Shown one piece after another: positions 26,072 to 35,511 of a DNA stretch of 64,000 nucleotides. The notes beneath the pieces were generated by a model. That model saw only the letters and a list, made by a program, of their open reading frames with translations, searched no databases and was not told the origin of the DNA. Source of the stretch: Chloroflexota bacterium. Lineage in GTDB: Bacteria; Chloroflexota; UBA11872; UBA12225. Positions within the stretch are counted from its first letter, which is position 1; each line of letters starts with the position of its first letter. The position numbers and the translations under genes are program-made. The stretch lies in contig JAUJOR010000002.1 in the NCBI GenBank assembly GCA_030447525.1, forward strand, positions 157,931 to 221,930. The letters are read 5' to 3'.

Positions 26072-26631
26072 AGGTGCGGGTCACGTGGGGGGGAGAGGAC
26101 GTGACGGTGGAGCTGGGCGACGCCCCGGGGAGCGCGACGCGAGTGAACGGGGAGCGCTTGCCGGCAGACGTGCGGCGCATCGCCCCGGGCCTCTATAGCG
26201 TCCTGTTGGACGGGCGCTCTTACGAGGTCACGCTCGAGCCGAGCGAGTCCCCGGACGCGGCGCCGGGGGACGTCGCCGGCCCCGTAGCCAGCGGGGCGAC
26301 AACGGAGGTCATCGTCGGCGTCGGGGGCCGCACCGGCCACCTGCAGGTCGAAGACGAGCGCACCCGGGCGGCGCGCGCCGCGGCTGCCGACGTCATCTCC
26401 GGGCCCGCGGCCGCTGAGGTCACCATTGCCGCGCCCATGCCCGGGCGCGTCGCCGCCGTGCCGGTGGCGGTGGGGGTGGCGGTGGAGCGTGGCCAGACCG
26501 TGGTGGTGCTGGAGGCGATGAAGATGGAAAGCGCCCTGACCACCCCCCGGGCCGGCCGTGTCGCGGAGGTCATGGTTAGCCCTGGACAAGCGGTGCAGCG
26601 GCGCCAGGCGCTGGTGAGGATCGTCGGCTGA
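26068..26631 (+). CDS. biotin carboxyl carrier protein of acyl-CoA carboxylase
   Basis: A 187-aa carrier with a C-terminal biotinyl domain (about 118-187): APMPGRV, then VLEAMKMES with biotinylated Lys152 and the closing PGQAVQRRQALVRI. The first 60 residues contain beta strands (VRVTWGGEDVTVEL, YSVLLDGRSYEVTLE) like the BT domain of propionyl-CoA carboxylase alpha chains, linked by a Pro/Gly/Ala-rich spacer. GTG 26068 overlaps the preceding stop, giving translational coupling. The last 56 bp overlap the antisense GT87 gene. It completes the split carboxylase and delivers carboxybiotin to PccB. Confidence 0.9.
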   Translation: MKVRVTWGGEDVTVELGDAPGSATRVNGERLPADVRRIAPGLYSVLLDGRSYEVTLEPSESPDAAPGDVAGPVASGATTEVIVGVGGRTGHLQVEDERTRAARAAAADVISGPAAAEVTIAAPMPGRVAAVPVAVGVAVERGQTVVVLEAMKMESALTTPRAGRVAEVMVSPGQAVQRRQALVRIVG

Positions 26632-28090
26632 GCCCGGATCGTCCCTCCAGTGTGCCGGTACCGGCGAGCAGGGCGACGTAGCCGAGGATCAACAAGGGAC
26701 CATTGTGCCACGGCTGTGTAGCGTAGAGGGGCAGGTCGAGGGCCGTGAGGGAGGCGGAAGCGACGACGAAGCCCGCGGCCAGGACCGGTCGGTCGCTCAG
26801 CCCGGCGAGGCGGATGGCCAGGGGGATGAGCAGTACAACGGCGTTGGCCTCCCAGGCCGGGGGGAGCACCAGGGCGGAAACGATCAGACTGCGGCTAAGG
26901 CCCCGACGCTCGGCGTGCAGGGACGTGCCGTCGCCTTGGCCCCCCGGCGTGGCGTCTCCTGCACTCGGCAGCCGCCACCCACTGATCGCCCAGATGACGA
27001 GCCCCGCAGTGAGGGCGAGAGCGGCGCCCCAGGCGACCGGCCCGGGGGCGAGGGCCTGGGCCAGGCGGAACACGGCTGAGCCCCCCGGCAGGACGGCTCG
27101 CGTGACGGCCGGATAGCCGGCCCCGGCCAAGGCGCTGTAGGCCCGCGCCGCGTGCATAAAGTCGGCCGGCCAGGTAGGCACCAGGAGCCAGGCCAGGCCG
27201 GCCAGGCCCGCGCCGGCCAGGCCCGCGCCGAGGAGAAACGGGCGCGACCGCGACGCCCATTGGTCCCATGAGGCCCATGGGTCGCCGTCGTCTCCCGCCC
27301 CGGAATAGTCCCTCGCACGGCTCGCTCGGGACCGGGGCCGGCGGTACAGGTGGTAGCCCAGCCACAGCGGTGCCACCAGGGCCAGGAGGTGCGGCTTAAG
27401 GGCCACACCCGCCACCAGCGCGGCGCCAGCCAGGCCGTGACGCCAGGGCAGGCGTGGGGCCTGGCGCCAGGATAGCCAGGCCGCCAGGGCGACCGAAAAG
27501 GCCACGGCCGGGGCGAGCTGGCCATGAAACACGCCCGCCAGCGTGGGGAGGAATAGCAGGGCCAGCGGCGCCGTCAGGAGTCGTGTCCAGGTGGGGGGGC
27601 GCGCCGCCCCGGTGACCGTCTGGTGCGGCCCCACGCCGGCAACCACAAGCCAGGCCGCCCCCGGGAGCATGACCAAGATAGCCAGCAGCCAGATGGTCAG
27701 CGCCGCGGGGTACGGCAGCAGGGCCAGCGGGGATAGGACGAGCAGACCCGGGAGCGGGTATAGAAAGCCAAAGGCCGTCTCGAGATCGGTAGGTGCCGAG
27801 TGGGGATCGATCCCCGGGGCGAGAAAAGGCGTCTGCCCCGCCAGTGCGTGGGTGATCTCCTGACTGTAGGGGTTCTTCCCGGACAGCAGGAGGTGGCGCA
27901 GCCCGAACCAGCGCCCATAGAAGTCGGTGCCTGTACCGAGAACGGACGCCACCTGGCCGACGAGGAGTACCAGTACGGCCCCCGCCCCCACGGCTAGGGC
28001 GAGACTTCCCGTGCCACGGAACCGGGCCGGCGGATGCCGGCCGCCGATCAGGAGATGAACCGGTCGAGGGCCGTCTTCAGGCTCTGCCAT
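26576..28090 (-). CDS. multi-pass membrane protein, GT87 (DUF2029) mannosyltransferase-like
   Basis: A 504-aa polytopic membrane protein with about 9-11 hydrophobic segments. Early residues GTDFYGRWFGLRHLLLSGKNPYSQE carry the Asp-containing periplasmic loop typical of polyprenol-phosphate-dependent GT-C enzymes of family GT87, followed by FGFLYPLPGLLVLSPLALLPY and KPHLLALVAPLWLGYHLYRR. Such enzymes move mannose or arabinose onto envelope glycans. ATG 28090 lies inside the csoR gene (43-bp overlap), suggesting coupled translation; a later start cannot be excluded. The 3' end overlaps the biotin carrier gene on the other strand by 56 bp. Confidence 0.75.
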   Translation of the reverse strand: MAEPEDGPRPVHLLIGGRHPPARFRGTGSLALAVGAGAVLVLLVGQVASVLGTGTDFYGRWFGLRHLLLSGKNPYSQEITHALAGQTPFLAPGIDPHSAPTDLETAFGFLYPLPGLLVLSPLALLPYPAALTIWLLAILVMLPGAAWLVVAGVGPHQTVTGAARPPTWTRLLTAPLALLFLPTLAGVFHGQLAPAVAFSVALAAWLSWRQAPRLPWRHGLAGAALVAGVALKPHLLALVAPLWLGYHLYRRPRSRASRARDYSGAGDDGDPWASWDQWASRSRPFLLGAGLAGAGLAGLAWLLVPTWPADFMHAARAYSALAGAGYPAVTRAVLPGGSAVFRLAQALAPGPVAWGAALALTAGLVIWAISGWRLPSAGDATPGGQGDGTSLHAERRGLSRSLIVSALVLPPAWEANAVVLLIPLAIRLAGLSDRPVLAAGFVVASASLTALDLPLYATQPWHNGPLLILGYVALLAGTGTLEGRSGLSRRSSPAPGAAAPLVQG

Positions 28091-28473
28091 TCCCCGTCGG
28101 TCGTGCCGTTGGAAGCCGCCTGACGCAGACAGCTCTCCACGTGGTCCTCTAGGACGACGCGGGCGACCCGATCGACCGCCGACCGGACGGCGGCTAGCTG
28201 GATCAGGACGTCGGCGCAGTCACGCCCCTCGTCCACCATCCGGCGCACGGCACGCAGGTGTCCCTCCGTGCGGGCCAGCCGGTTGAGTACGGCCTGGGTC
28301 TGCTGGTGCGGGCCGTGACTCCCGTGTGTCCCAGGGGCGTGCCCTTCATGGGAGTGGGGATCGGCATGGGAATGCGAGACAGCCGGGGCCGGGCCATCTC
28401 CCGCCGGCGGCCGCTCCGGCGTGGCCCCGGCGGGCTCGATTCCATGGCCCTGCTCGTCGGGCTGGGGTGACAT
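28048..28473 (-). CDS. csoR: CsoR-family metal-sensing repressor with His-rich N-terminus
   Basis: A 141-aa DUF156 four-helix repressor. The ligand set Cys86, His111 and Cys115 has the exact spacing of copper-sensing CsoR (25 and 4 residues). The first 57 residues are a Pro-rich extension with ten His between positions 34 and 56 (SHSHADPHSHEGH and later), which CsoR proteins usually lack and which may buffer metal. CsoR releases DNA when Cu(I) binds. No copper ATPase or chaperone gene is adjacent; the following gene is a GT87 protein. ATG 28473 is 9 nt from TATAAT (28488-28483), a leaderless arrangement; an earlier in-frame start at 28518 is less likely. Confidence 0.88.
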   Translation of the reverse strand: MSPQPDEQGHGIEPAGATPERPPAGDGPAPAVSHSHADPHSHEGHAPGTHGSHGPHQQTQAVLNRLARTEGHLRAVRRMVDEGRDCADVLIQLAAVRSAVDRVARVVLEDHVESCLRQAASNGTTDGEWQSLKTALDRFIS

Positions 28474-28482
28474 ACTGCGCTC

Positions 28483-28488
28483 ATTATA
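28483..28488 (-). promoter_or_regulatory. -10 box of csoR
   Basis: Consensus TATAAT on the minus strand, 9 nt before the ATG. Transcription would start at or within two bases of the start codon. Confidence 0.5.
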
Positions 28489-28695
28489 GATCGCCGGCGA
28501 GTGGACCAGGACAGTCAAGCCGTATCACGCGACCGGTTTCCAAGCCCTGGCCATCGATGTCCACGTGCCGCCGGACGGCCCTGGCGGCGGACGGCCCTGG
28601 CGGCCGGCGCGGTCCTGCTCGGTGATGCCCTGCCCCGAGGGGCGCTCGAGACTCCCGGCTCACCCCTGATGGAGGTAACCCCCCACGGGGCAGGT

Positions 28696-28701
28696 TACAC
28701 T
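28696..28701 (+). promoter_or_regulatory. candidate -10 box for purA
   Basis: TACACT lies at 28696-28701, giving a leader of about 75 nt before the purA start. It overlaps the right arm of a hairpin (GTAACC to GGTTAC, with CCCC/GGGG inside) at about 28674-28697, so the fold could influence initiation. Confidence 0.3.
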
Positions 28702-28784
28702 TCGCGCGCCGGGGCGCGTCCGCACGCGCCCTGGCGCTGACGAGGCGGGAGTCGATACGTCCGACGTCGATGGAAGGGCTATTC

Positions 28785-30113
28785 ATGAGTGTGGCTGCGG
28801 TGGTCGGCTGCGGGTGGGGAGACGAGGGGAAGGGCAAGATCGTCGACGCCCTGGCCGCCGAGCGCCGGGCCCGCTTGGTGATCCGCTTCAACGGTGGTCC
28901 CAACGCCGGGCACACCGTCGTGCCCGAGGTGGAAGGGGCCGAAGTCCCGCCGTGGAACCGGGCCGTGTTCCGGCTCCACCAGGTGCCGTCAGGGATCTTT
29001 ACTCCCGGTTGCACGAGCCTGTGCGGCCCGGGGACAGTGATCGACCCAGACGGGCTCCTGGAGGAGCTGGCAGAGCTGGAGGCTCACGGTGTTGAGACGG
29101 GCCAGATCCTCCTTTCCGACCGGGCGCACGTGGTGTTCCCGCTGCACCGGGAGCGTGATCGTCTCCTGGAAGCGGCCCGCGAGGGGCTAAAGCAGGGGAC
29201 AACCCTGCGGGGAGTGGGCCCGGCCTACGAAGACAAGATGGCCCGCATCGGCATCCGCCTGGGCGATCTCCTGGATGGCGAGTACCTGGACGAGTACCTC
29301 CCGTTTCTGGCCGAAGAGCAATCCCGGCGCCTGGGAGCCCTGGGTGGCTCGGCGGTGGATGCGACGGAGCTGCGCGCCCTGTGCGAGCGCTGGGTGGAAC
29401 AGCTCCGCGATCGGATCGTGGATAGCTACCCCTTGGTGCGTGACACCCTACGATCTGGTGGCTTCGTCGTGCTCGAGGGGCAGCTAGGGGCGATGAAAGA
29501 CATCGACTGGGGCACCTACCCCTTCGTCACGTCATCCGGGGCCACGGCGGCCGCCGGGGCGGCGACCTGTGGCGTCCCGCCCGGGGCGGTGAGCGAGGTG
29601 ATCGGCGTGGTCAAGGCCTTCGCCACCACGGTGGGGGGCGGGCCGTTCGTGACGGAGCTCTTCGACGCCGCCGCCGAGGCCTTACGCTCGCTGGGGGAGA
29701 CGGAGACAGAGCACGAATACGGTGCCACCACCGGGCGGCCCCGTCGCTGTGGGTGGTTTGACGCCGTGGCCGCCCGCCAGGCGGCGGCGATCAATGGCTG
29801 CACTGCCCTGGCCCTGACCAAGCTGGATGCCCTGGACGGCATCCCCGAGGTGCCCATTGCCCGGGCCTACGAGCTAGACGGCCAGACGATCGACTACGTC
29901 CCCAGTAGCACTCGCCGCCTGGAGCGAGCCAAGCCGGTGTACGAAGCCTTGCCCGGGTGGGGAGCGCCGGCACGCGAGGTGCGAGAATGGCGTGCCCTCC
30001 CGGCCGAAGCCCGCGCCTACGCCGAACGTATCGAAGCGCTGACCGAGGTCCCAGTAGAGTACGCCGGGACGGGACCGTCGCGCCTGGCCCTGGCGCGACG
30101 CGTCCGCCGGTAG
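28785..30113 (+). CDS. purA: adenylosuccinate synthetase
   Basis: Joins IMP and aspartate with GTP to give adenylosuccinate, the committed step to AMP. The 442-aa protein starts with GCGWGDEGKGKIVD (P-loop with catalytic Asp), then NGGPNAGHTVV (catalytic His), TTLRGVGPAYEDK, EGQLGAMKDIDWGTYPFVTSS, GVVKAFATTVGGGPFVTE and TGRPRRCGWFD. Family length is about 430. GGAAGGG ends 7 nt before ATG 28785; an in-frame ATG 15 nt upstream lacks this spacing. Confidence 0.97.
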   Translation: MSVAAVVGCGWGDEGKGKIVDALAAERRARLVIRFNGGPNAGHTVVPEVEGAEVPPWNRAVFRLHQVPSGIFTPGCTSLCGPGTVIDPDGLLEELAELEAHGVETGQILLSDRAHVVFPLHRERDRLLEAAREGLKQGTTLRGVGPAYEDKMARIGIRLGDLLDGEYLDEYLPFLAEEQSRRLGALGGSAVDATELRALCERWVEQLRDRIVDSYPLVRDTLRSGGFVVLEGQLGAMKDIDWGTYPFVTSSGATAAAGAATCGVPPGAVSEVIGVVKAFATTVGGGPFVTELFDAAAEALRSLGETETEHEYGATTGRPRRCGWFDAVAARQAAAINGCTALALTKLDALDGIPEVPIARAYELDGQTIDYVPSSTRRLERAKPVYEALPGWGAPAREVREWRALPAEARAYAERIEALTEVPVEYAGTGPSRLALARRVRR

Positions 30114-30206
30114 AGCGGTGCCGGGGCCAGGCGCGACGGAACGCCGCCGGCGGCCGGGCGTGCGGTATGGTAGGCGAGCGATAGGCAATAAAGGAGAGCG
30201 ACGGCC

Positions 30207-31202
30207 ATGCCACTGGTACCGATGAAGCAGGTCCTTGACGAGGCGGAACGAGGCGGGTACGGCGTTGGGGCGTTCAACGTCAACAACATGGAGCAGCTCC
30301 AGGCCATCATGCGCGCCGCCCAGGAGGCCGATTCCCCGGTGATCGTGCAGGCGTCGCGTGGAGCGTTGCGTTACACCAACCTCGTGTACCTCCGCCAGTT
30401 GATGCAGGCCGCGGTGGAGGACAATCCAGAGATCAAGATCGTGATGCACCTCGATCACGGCAATGACCTGGAGGTCGTCCAGCAGGCCATCGACCTTGGC
30501 TTCACCTCGGTGATGATCGACGGCTCGCTCGAGCCAGACGGGAAGACGCCACGGGGCTTCGAGAGCAACGTCGAGATTACCCGCCGGGCGGTGGAGATCG
30601 CCCACCCCTACGGCGTCACGGTAGAGGGGGAGCTGGGGACGCTCGGCGGGATCGAGGAGCACGTGCAGGCCAGCCGCGTCATCCTCACCGACCCGGAGGA
30701 GGCGGTGCAGTTTGTCCAGCAGACGGGCGTCGACGCCCTGGCCGTGGCCATCGGGACGTCCCACGGGGCCTACAAGTTCCAGGTCACGCCGACGCTGGCG
30801 ATTGACCGCGTGGAGAAGATCCATGCCCTGGCGCCCGACGTGCGCCTGGTGATGCATGGCTCTTCCAGCGTGCCTCAGGAGCTGATCGCCGACATCAACC
30901 GCTACGGGGGCAAGATGCCTAACGCCATGGGCGTCCCGGTGGAGGCGATCCAGGACGGCATTCGCCGCGGGATCCGCAAGATCAACGTAGACACTGACAC
31001 CCGCCTGGCGGCGACGGCGACCATCCGCAAGATCTTCCACGAGGATCCCAGCGTCTTTGACCCACGCGAGTACCTTGGCCCGGCCCGAGACGCCATCTAT
31101 CGCGTGGTCAAGGCGCGCATGGAGTCCTTCGGCTCCGCCGGCCACAACGCCGACTACGCCCCCATGACGCTAGAGGACGCCAAGCGCGCGTACGCCCGCT
31201 AG
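30207..31202 (+). CDS. fba: class II fructose-bisphosphate aldolase
   Basis: Zinc-dependent cleavage of fructose 1,6-bisphosphate to glyceraldehyde 3-phosphate and dihydroxyacetone phosphate. The 331-aa protein has GVGAFNVNNMEQ, VMHLDHGNDLE (catalytic Asp and first zinc His), SVMIDGS, VEGELGTLGG, AIGTSHGAYKF (zinc His), VMHGSSSVP (zinc His) and KINVDTDTRLA (phosphate site). GGAG precedes ATG 30207 by 10 nt. With pfkA at 994 it provides two consecutive glycolytic steps in the window, though 28 kb apart. Confidence 0.96.
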   Translation: MPLVPMKQVLDEAERGGYGVGAFNVNNMEQLQAIMRAAQEADSPVIVQASRGALRYTNLVYLRQLMQAAVEDNPEIKIVMHLDHGNDLEVVQQAIDLGFTSVMIDGSLEPDGKTPRGFESNVEITRRAVEIAHPYGVTVEGELGTLGGIEEHVQASRVILTDPEEAVQFVQQTGVDALAVAIGTSHGAYKFQVTPTLAIDRVEKIHALAPDVRLVMHGSSSVPQELIADINRYGGKMPNAMGVPVEAIQDGIRRGIRKINVDTDTRLAATATIRKIFHEDPSVFDPREYLGPARDAIYRVVKARMESFGSAGHNADYAPMTLEDAKRAYAR

Positions 31203-31382
31203 GCTCTCGGTCTTGCTCCCGTCATCTGAGAGGGAGTTCTGCTAAACCCGCGGCAACCCCACAGCACCCCCTGGGGGGAGTTGGGCGTTGCCGAGTCCCT
31301 CCTGTTAACGAGGCGGCACCTCGCCCCGGCAGGGGTTGGCCGGTGGGGCCGGAGCGATGGAGGGATCCTTGAGCGCCCCGCG

Positions 31383-32450
31383 CTAATTTTGCTTGCCCAT
31401 GCGCCGCCAGAGGGCCTCAGCTGCCGCCTGCACCGCCCCGGCGTCCGGCTGCGCCTCCGCTTCGTGGGCGTAGACCTTGAGGTCGAACCAGGCGGCGCTG
31501 AAGAACTGCATCGCCACGGAGATGTCCGACTGGTCTGGCGGCACCGGGGTGGTGCGCCCAGCCGCCGTGTCCGCGGCTCGCTGCCCCGCTGGCCGCTCAC
31601 CGGCGCCCTGCGCCGTGCCACTCCCCAGGAGCAGCAGACCCATCTGGCGTAAGATCAGACCGCGGTCGCGGATGTGCTCCAGGGCCGAGGGGAGGGCAGG
31701 CTGCAAGATGAGAATGCGCTCTACCGCTGCCAGGGCCTTGGCCAATTGTCCGAGCTGAAAGTAGATCCCCTTCAGGTTGTTGAGGATGCGCGTCAGGATG
31801 GCCTTGCGAGACGCCGGCAGGAAGTGCTCCGGCGTCAGGTCGACCCTGGCGTCAAAGATCCGGCGCAACAGGTCGGCGCAGTCTTCCCGCTCCAGGCGAG
31901 CGCCCCCGTTGAAGGGATCGACGTACACCGACAGGTGCTGGCCACGGAACTGGGCAATGAAGTGTCCTGGGAGGGCGATCCCCACGGCGTCTAACCCTGC
32001 CCGGCGGGCCACCTCGCAGTACACCACGGAGAGGATGATGGGGAGCCCGCGCTTGCGCTCCAGCACTTCGTTGAGGAAGCTGTGGCGCGGATCGGCGGCG
32101 TCCTCCCGGCCGGCGCCGGAAAACCCTTCCTCCTCGAACAGCACGGCGTGCAGGGCGTGGAGGGCGGCCTCGTCGGCATCCAGCACCGCCCGGCCCCCGG
32201 CGGGGGGCTCTTGCAGGAAAGCCAGATGCCGGCGGACACGCCCGGCCAGGGCGTCCAGCCGCGCCACGTAGCGCTCTAGATCCAGCCCTGGGTACTCCTC
32301 GGCGGCGATCAACAGGGCGCCCTCGGCCAGGTCGATCTCGCTATCCGGCAGCTTGGCCAGGTGGCCAAAGCGCCGCCGGACGGCGGCCACCTGAGAGCCC
32401 CTCTGCGGGGCATCGTCACCGCTTGGTGCGCGCTCGCCGGGATCTGCCAT
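31383..32450 (-). CDS. SirB1/transglutaminase-like family protein with TPR-like tail
   Basis: A 355-aa cytoplasmic protein of the SirB1 (transglutaminase core 2) family. Seen: ALLIAAEEYPGLDLERYVARLDAL, FLNEVLERKRGLPIILSVVYCEVARRAGLDAVGIALPGHF-type core with a Cys and His in the expected positions, and VDPFNGG (Asp). A helical TPR-like part follows (RILNNLKGIYFQLGQLAKALAAVERILILQP), then a low-complexity and helical C-terminus unique to this protein. SirB1 relatives are widespread, catalytically uncertain proteins. ATG 32450 has no clear Shine-Dalgarno. Confidence 0.82.
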   Translation of the reverse strand: MADPGERAPSGDDAPQRGSQVAAVRRRFGHLAKLPDSEIDLAEGALLIAAEEYPGLDLERYVARLDALAGRVRRHLAFLQEPPAGGRAVLDADEAALHALHAVLFEEEGFSGAGREDAADPRHSFLNEVLERKRGLPIILSVVYCEVARRAGLDAVGIALPGHFIAQFRGQHLSVYVDPFNGGARLEREDCADLLRRIFDARVDLTPEHFLPASRKAILTRILNNLKGIYFQLGQLAKALAAVERILILQPALPSALEHIRDRGLILRQMGLLLLGSGTAQGAGERPAGQRAADTAAGRTTPVPPDQSDISVAMQFFSAAWFDLKVYAHEAEAQPDAGAVQAAAEALWRRMGKQN

Positions 32451-32595
32451 GGTGCGTCGCGTGTGCCCCCTTGTCCTCTGCGCCTATCGCTGCACGTCCT
32501 GTGCCGGGCTGCATCAACCGGCCCTTGGCGCGCCCCCGGGGACGCCGTCCGGGGCGGTCAGTAGCGCCCTGACAAACTACGACGCGCCTCGTTGC

Positions 32596-32601
32596 TATAA
32601 T
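32596..32601 (+). promoter_or_regulatory. -10 box of the ClpC-like gene
   Basis: Perfect TATAAT, 16 nt before ATG 32618, preceded by TTGC. The leader would be only about 9-10 nt and has no Shine-Dalgarno. No CIRCE-type or CtsR-type operator is visible nearby. Confidence 0.5.
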
Positions 32602-32617
32602 CCTGACGGGCATCGCG

Positions 32618-35149
32618 ATGGGCATGGATGCATTGAGTCGCCTTTCTGAGATGAGCCGCCAGATCTTGGCCCTGGCCAAGAAGGAAGCGGCCTTTTTTCA
32701 GCACGACCAGATCCGCACCGAGCACATCCTCCTGGCCATCGCCGCCGTGCCGGAGGCCGTGGCCTCTCGCCTGCTGCGCCGGCAGGGAGTAGATCCCCAG
32801 GCGGTAGTGCGTGAGGTGGTCTCACACCTGCATATCGGGCGCGCCGTGGATAGCCGGGGGATCACCCTGTCCCTCTCCGCCCGCCGCTCCATCGAGGTTG
32901 CCGGCCTGGAGGCCCAGCGCCTGGGCTCCGAGTACATCGGCACCGAGCACCTCCTCCTGGGTATCCTGGCCGAGCGCGATAGCCTGGCCGGTCGAGTGCT
33001 GGCCAAGCTGCGGATCGACGCCGACGTCGTCCGGCGCCAGGCCAGCGGGCTGACGGAGACCAGCCGGCCGGGGGCCACGAGCAGTCCCGGAGGGCCGCGC
33101 GGGCGGGGGCGGGGCGAAGGTGGCGAAGGTAAGCCCTCCCTGCTCACGCAGTTCGGCCGCGACCTGACCCAGCTAGCGCGCGTCGGGCGCACCGATCCCC
33201 TGATTGGGCGCCAGCAAGAGATGCAGCGCATCTCCCAGATCCTCCTGCGGCGGACTAAGAACAACCCCGTGCTGGTGGGAGACGCCGGCGTCGGCAAGAC
33301 GGCCATCGTCGAGGGTCTGGCTCAGGCGATCATTAACCGCGAGGTCCCGGACACCCTGCATACGGTGCGCCTGGTGCAGCTCGACCTCCCTGGGATGGTG
33401 GCCGGCACGAAGTACCGGGGAGACTTCGAGGAGCGCCTCAAGGGAGTCGTCGCCGAGATCATCAAGGACGGCAACGTCATCGTCTTTATCGACGAGCTGC
33501 ACATGCTCCTCGGCGCCGGGGGCGCCGTGGGAGCGGTGGATGCGGCCAGCATGCTCAAGCCGGCCCTGGCCCGGGGACAGATCCGCTGCATCGGGGCGAC
33601 GACCTGGCGAGAGTATCGGCGCTACATCGAGTCCGACGGTGCCCTGGCCCGCCGCTTCCAGGCCGTGCCGGTATCGGAGCCGAGCACGGACGAGTCGATC
33701 GAGATCCTCAAGGGCTTGCGCCCGGTCTACGAGACCTTCCACGGCGTGGCCTTTGCCGACGAGGCCCTGGTGGGGGCCGTCAGGCTGAGCGACCGCTACG
33801 TGACCGATCGCTCGCTCCCGGATAAAGCGATTGACCTCGTGGACGAGGCGGCCGCCCGGGCCAAGGTGAAGCGCCTCACCCCGCCGGACGAGATCCGCCG
33901 CCTGCAGCGCTTGCGCGAGCAAGCCCGCACCGAGCGGGACGCGGCCGTGGACTGGCGGGAGTACGAGCGGGCCGGTCTGCTCGGGGACGAAGAGCGCCGC
34001 CTCGGCGCCGAGATCGAGCAGCTCCGTACGGAGTGGCAGGCCAGGCTCAAGAGCGAGGCGGCCATCATCGGCGTGGACGACGTGGCCAAGGTGCTGGCCG
34101 GCTGGACCGGCGTGCCGGTGGCCAATCTCACTGAGGGCGAGTCGGCGCGTATGTTGGGCCTGGAGACAGGCCTATCTGAACGCATCGTGGGGCAGCGCCC
34201 GGCACTCATCGCCCTGGGACGGTCATTGCGCCGCTCGGCAGCCCGCCTCGGAGACCCCAGCCGCCCCGTGGGCTCCTATCTCTTCGTCGGCCCCACCGGC
34301 GTGGGCAAGACGGAGGTCGCTCGGGCCCTGGCGGAGTACCTCTTCAACAGCGAAGACAGCTTGATCCGCTTCGACATGAGCGAGTTCGGGGAGTATCATA
34401 CCGTTTCCCGCCTCGTTGGGGCCCCCCCTGGCTACGTCGGCTACGACAACGCCGGTGAGCTCTCCGAGGCGGTGCGCCGGCGCCCCTACTCCGTTGTGCT
34501 CTTCGATGAAGTGGACAAGGCCCATCCACAAGTATTGACCGTTCTGCTGCAGATCATGGACAGCGGGCACCTCAATGATGCCCAGGGGCGCAAGGTCAAC
34601 TTCAAGAACACAATCGTCCTGCTAACCGCCAACTTTGGGTCCGAGCGCCTGCGCAAGGGCGGCCTCGGCTTTCGCGCCAACACCGAAGGCACCGGCATGA
34701 CCGCCAACGACGTGCGCAGCGTCGTCTCCGGGGAGCTGAAACGTCACCTCACCCCGGAGTTCATCAATCGCCTGGACGACGTCATCGTCTTCGATCCCCT
34801 CACCCGCGATGACATGCGAGCCATCGCCGGAAAGCTGCTCATGCGCGAGCGGGCCATGGCCCAGGTACGGGGCTTCGAGATGCGCTGGGACGAGGCGGTA
34901 GTGGACTGGATGGCGGAGAAGGGCTACACCCCCTTCGACGGCGCCCGCCCCGTCCGCACCCTGGTGCAGCATCGGATCCAGGACGAGCTGGCTGAGCAGC
35001 TCCTGGACGGGCGTCTCAAGCCCGGGCAGACCGTGGCCCTCGAGGTGGTGGAGGGGGGCTTGCGCCTCTCAGGGGTGGACGAGCCCGGGGTCACTCCCGA
35101 TGCCGTGGCCCCGGCTCGGCCGGGGCGGCCTGAGCCCGTGGAAGCTTGA
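32618..35149 (+). CDS. clpC: ClpC/ClpB-family AAA+ unfoldase
   Basis: An 843-aa Hsp100 ATPase. It has two Clp_N repeats (1-145: RTEHILLAI and [10 protein letters not shown]), a Gly/Arg-rich linker (about 148-175), AAA domain 1 with Walker A GDAGVGKT (221-228) and Walker [12 protein letters not shown], a short coiled middle domain (about 415-465), AAA domain 2 with GPTGVGKT and [11 protein letters not shown], and a ClpB_D2-small domain. The short middle domain fits ClpC better than the long ClpB one, and GGLGFRAN near 690 could be the ClpP-docking loop. It would unfold proteins for ClpP or disaggregate them. A hairpin terminator follows at 35225. Confidence 0.92.
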   Translation: MGMDALSRLSEMSRQILALAKKEAAFFQHDQIRTEHILLAIAAVPEAVASRLLRRQGVDPQAVVREVVSHLHIGRAVDSRGITLSLSARRSIEVAGLEAQRLGSEYIGTEHLLLGILAERDSLAGRVLAKLRIDADVVRRQASGLTETSRPGATSSPGGPRGRGRGEGGEGKPSLLTQFGRDLTQLARVGRTDPLIGRQQEMQRISQILLRRTKNNPVLVGDAGVGKTAIVEGLAQAIINREVPDTLHTVRLVQLDLPGMVAGTKYRGDFEERLKGVVAEIIKDGNVIVFIDELHMLLGAGGAVGAVDAASMLKPALARGQIRCIGATTWREYRRYIESDGALARRFQAVPVSEPSTDESIEILKGLRPVYETFHGVAFADEALVGAVRLSDRYVTDRSLPDKAIDLVDEAAARAKVKRLTPPDEIRRLQRLREQARTERDAAVDWREYERAGLLGDEERRLGAEIEQLRTEWQARLKSEAAIIGVDDVAKVLAGWTGVPVANLTEGESARMLGLETGLSERIVGQRPALIALGRSLRRSAARLGDPSRPVGSYLFVGPTGVGKTEVARALAEYLFNSEDSLIRFDMSEFGEYHTVSRLVGAPPGYVGYDNAGELSEAVRRRPYSVVLFDEVDKAHPQVLTVLLQIMDSGHLNDAQGRKVNFKNTIVLLTANFGSERLRKGGLGFRANTEGTGMTANDVRSVVSGELKRHLTPEFINRLDDVIVFDPLTRDDMRAIAGKLLMRERAMAQVRGFEMRWDEAVVDWMAEKGYTPFDGARPVRTLVQHRIQDELAEQLLDGRLKPGQTVALEVVEGGLRLSGVDEPGVTPDAVAPARPGRPEPVEA

Positions 35150-35224
35150 AGTCCTGGGCATGACGTCCCAGGGCTGAAGTCCGCCGCCACGAATCGCCCG
35201 GCCTGTCGGCTGAACCGGTGCCGC

Positions 35225-35250
35225 GCCCCCTCAAGAGGGGGCTTTTGTTT
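35225..35250 (+). terminator. intrinsic terminator after clpC
   Basis: GCCCCCTC and GAGGGGGC form an 8-bp stem around AA, followed directly by TTTTGTTT. This is the clearest Rho-independent terminator of the window and ends the clpC transcript 76 bp after its stop. Confidence 0.85.
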
Positions 35251-35289
35251 GCCCGCGGCGGGGGCAAGTCGCCTCCCTTGAGCCCTGGT

Positions 35290-35318
35290 TTGACATGGTC
35301 TGGCGCCGGTACTACGTT
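35290..35318 (+). promoter_or_regulatory. candidate promoter TTGACA-17-TACGTT upstream of the enolase-family gene
   Basis: A perfect TTGACA at 35290-35295 is followed by 17 bp and TACGTT at 35313-35318, just beyond the clpC terminator. It would give a leader of about 185 nt before the gene at 35512. The rest of the 362-bp gap (35150-35511) shows no gene. Confidence 0.4.
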
Positions 35319-35511
35319 GTCCTCTCGTAGCCCCACGGCCGGCAGCGGCCGGTGCAGGGATCGCGAAGGGTGCCATCCTTTAGCGGGTCCCGGGTGCGCT
35401 CTGGAGCATCTGTCAGCTGGAGACGCTACCAAGGACTGCTCCATAGCTGGATAGGCTGAAGACGCGGCCATCGTTGGGAACGGATACAGCCGGCCGTAAG
35501 TGGGAGGGGAG

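Noticed and set aside
28501..28740. 79-codon frame between csoR and purA
   Set aside because: Pro/Arg/Gly-rich with no motif and it spans the candidate purA promoter region.
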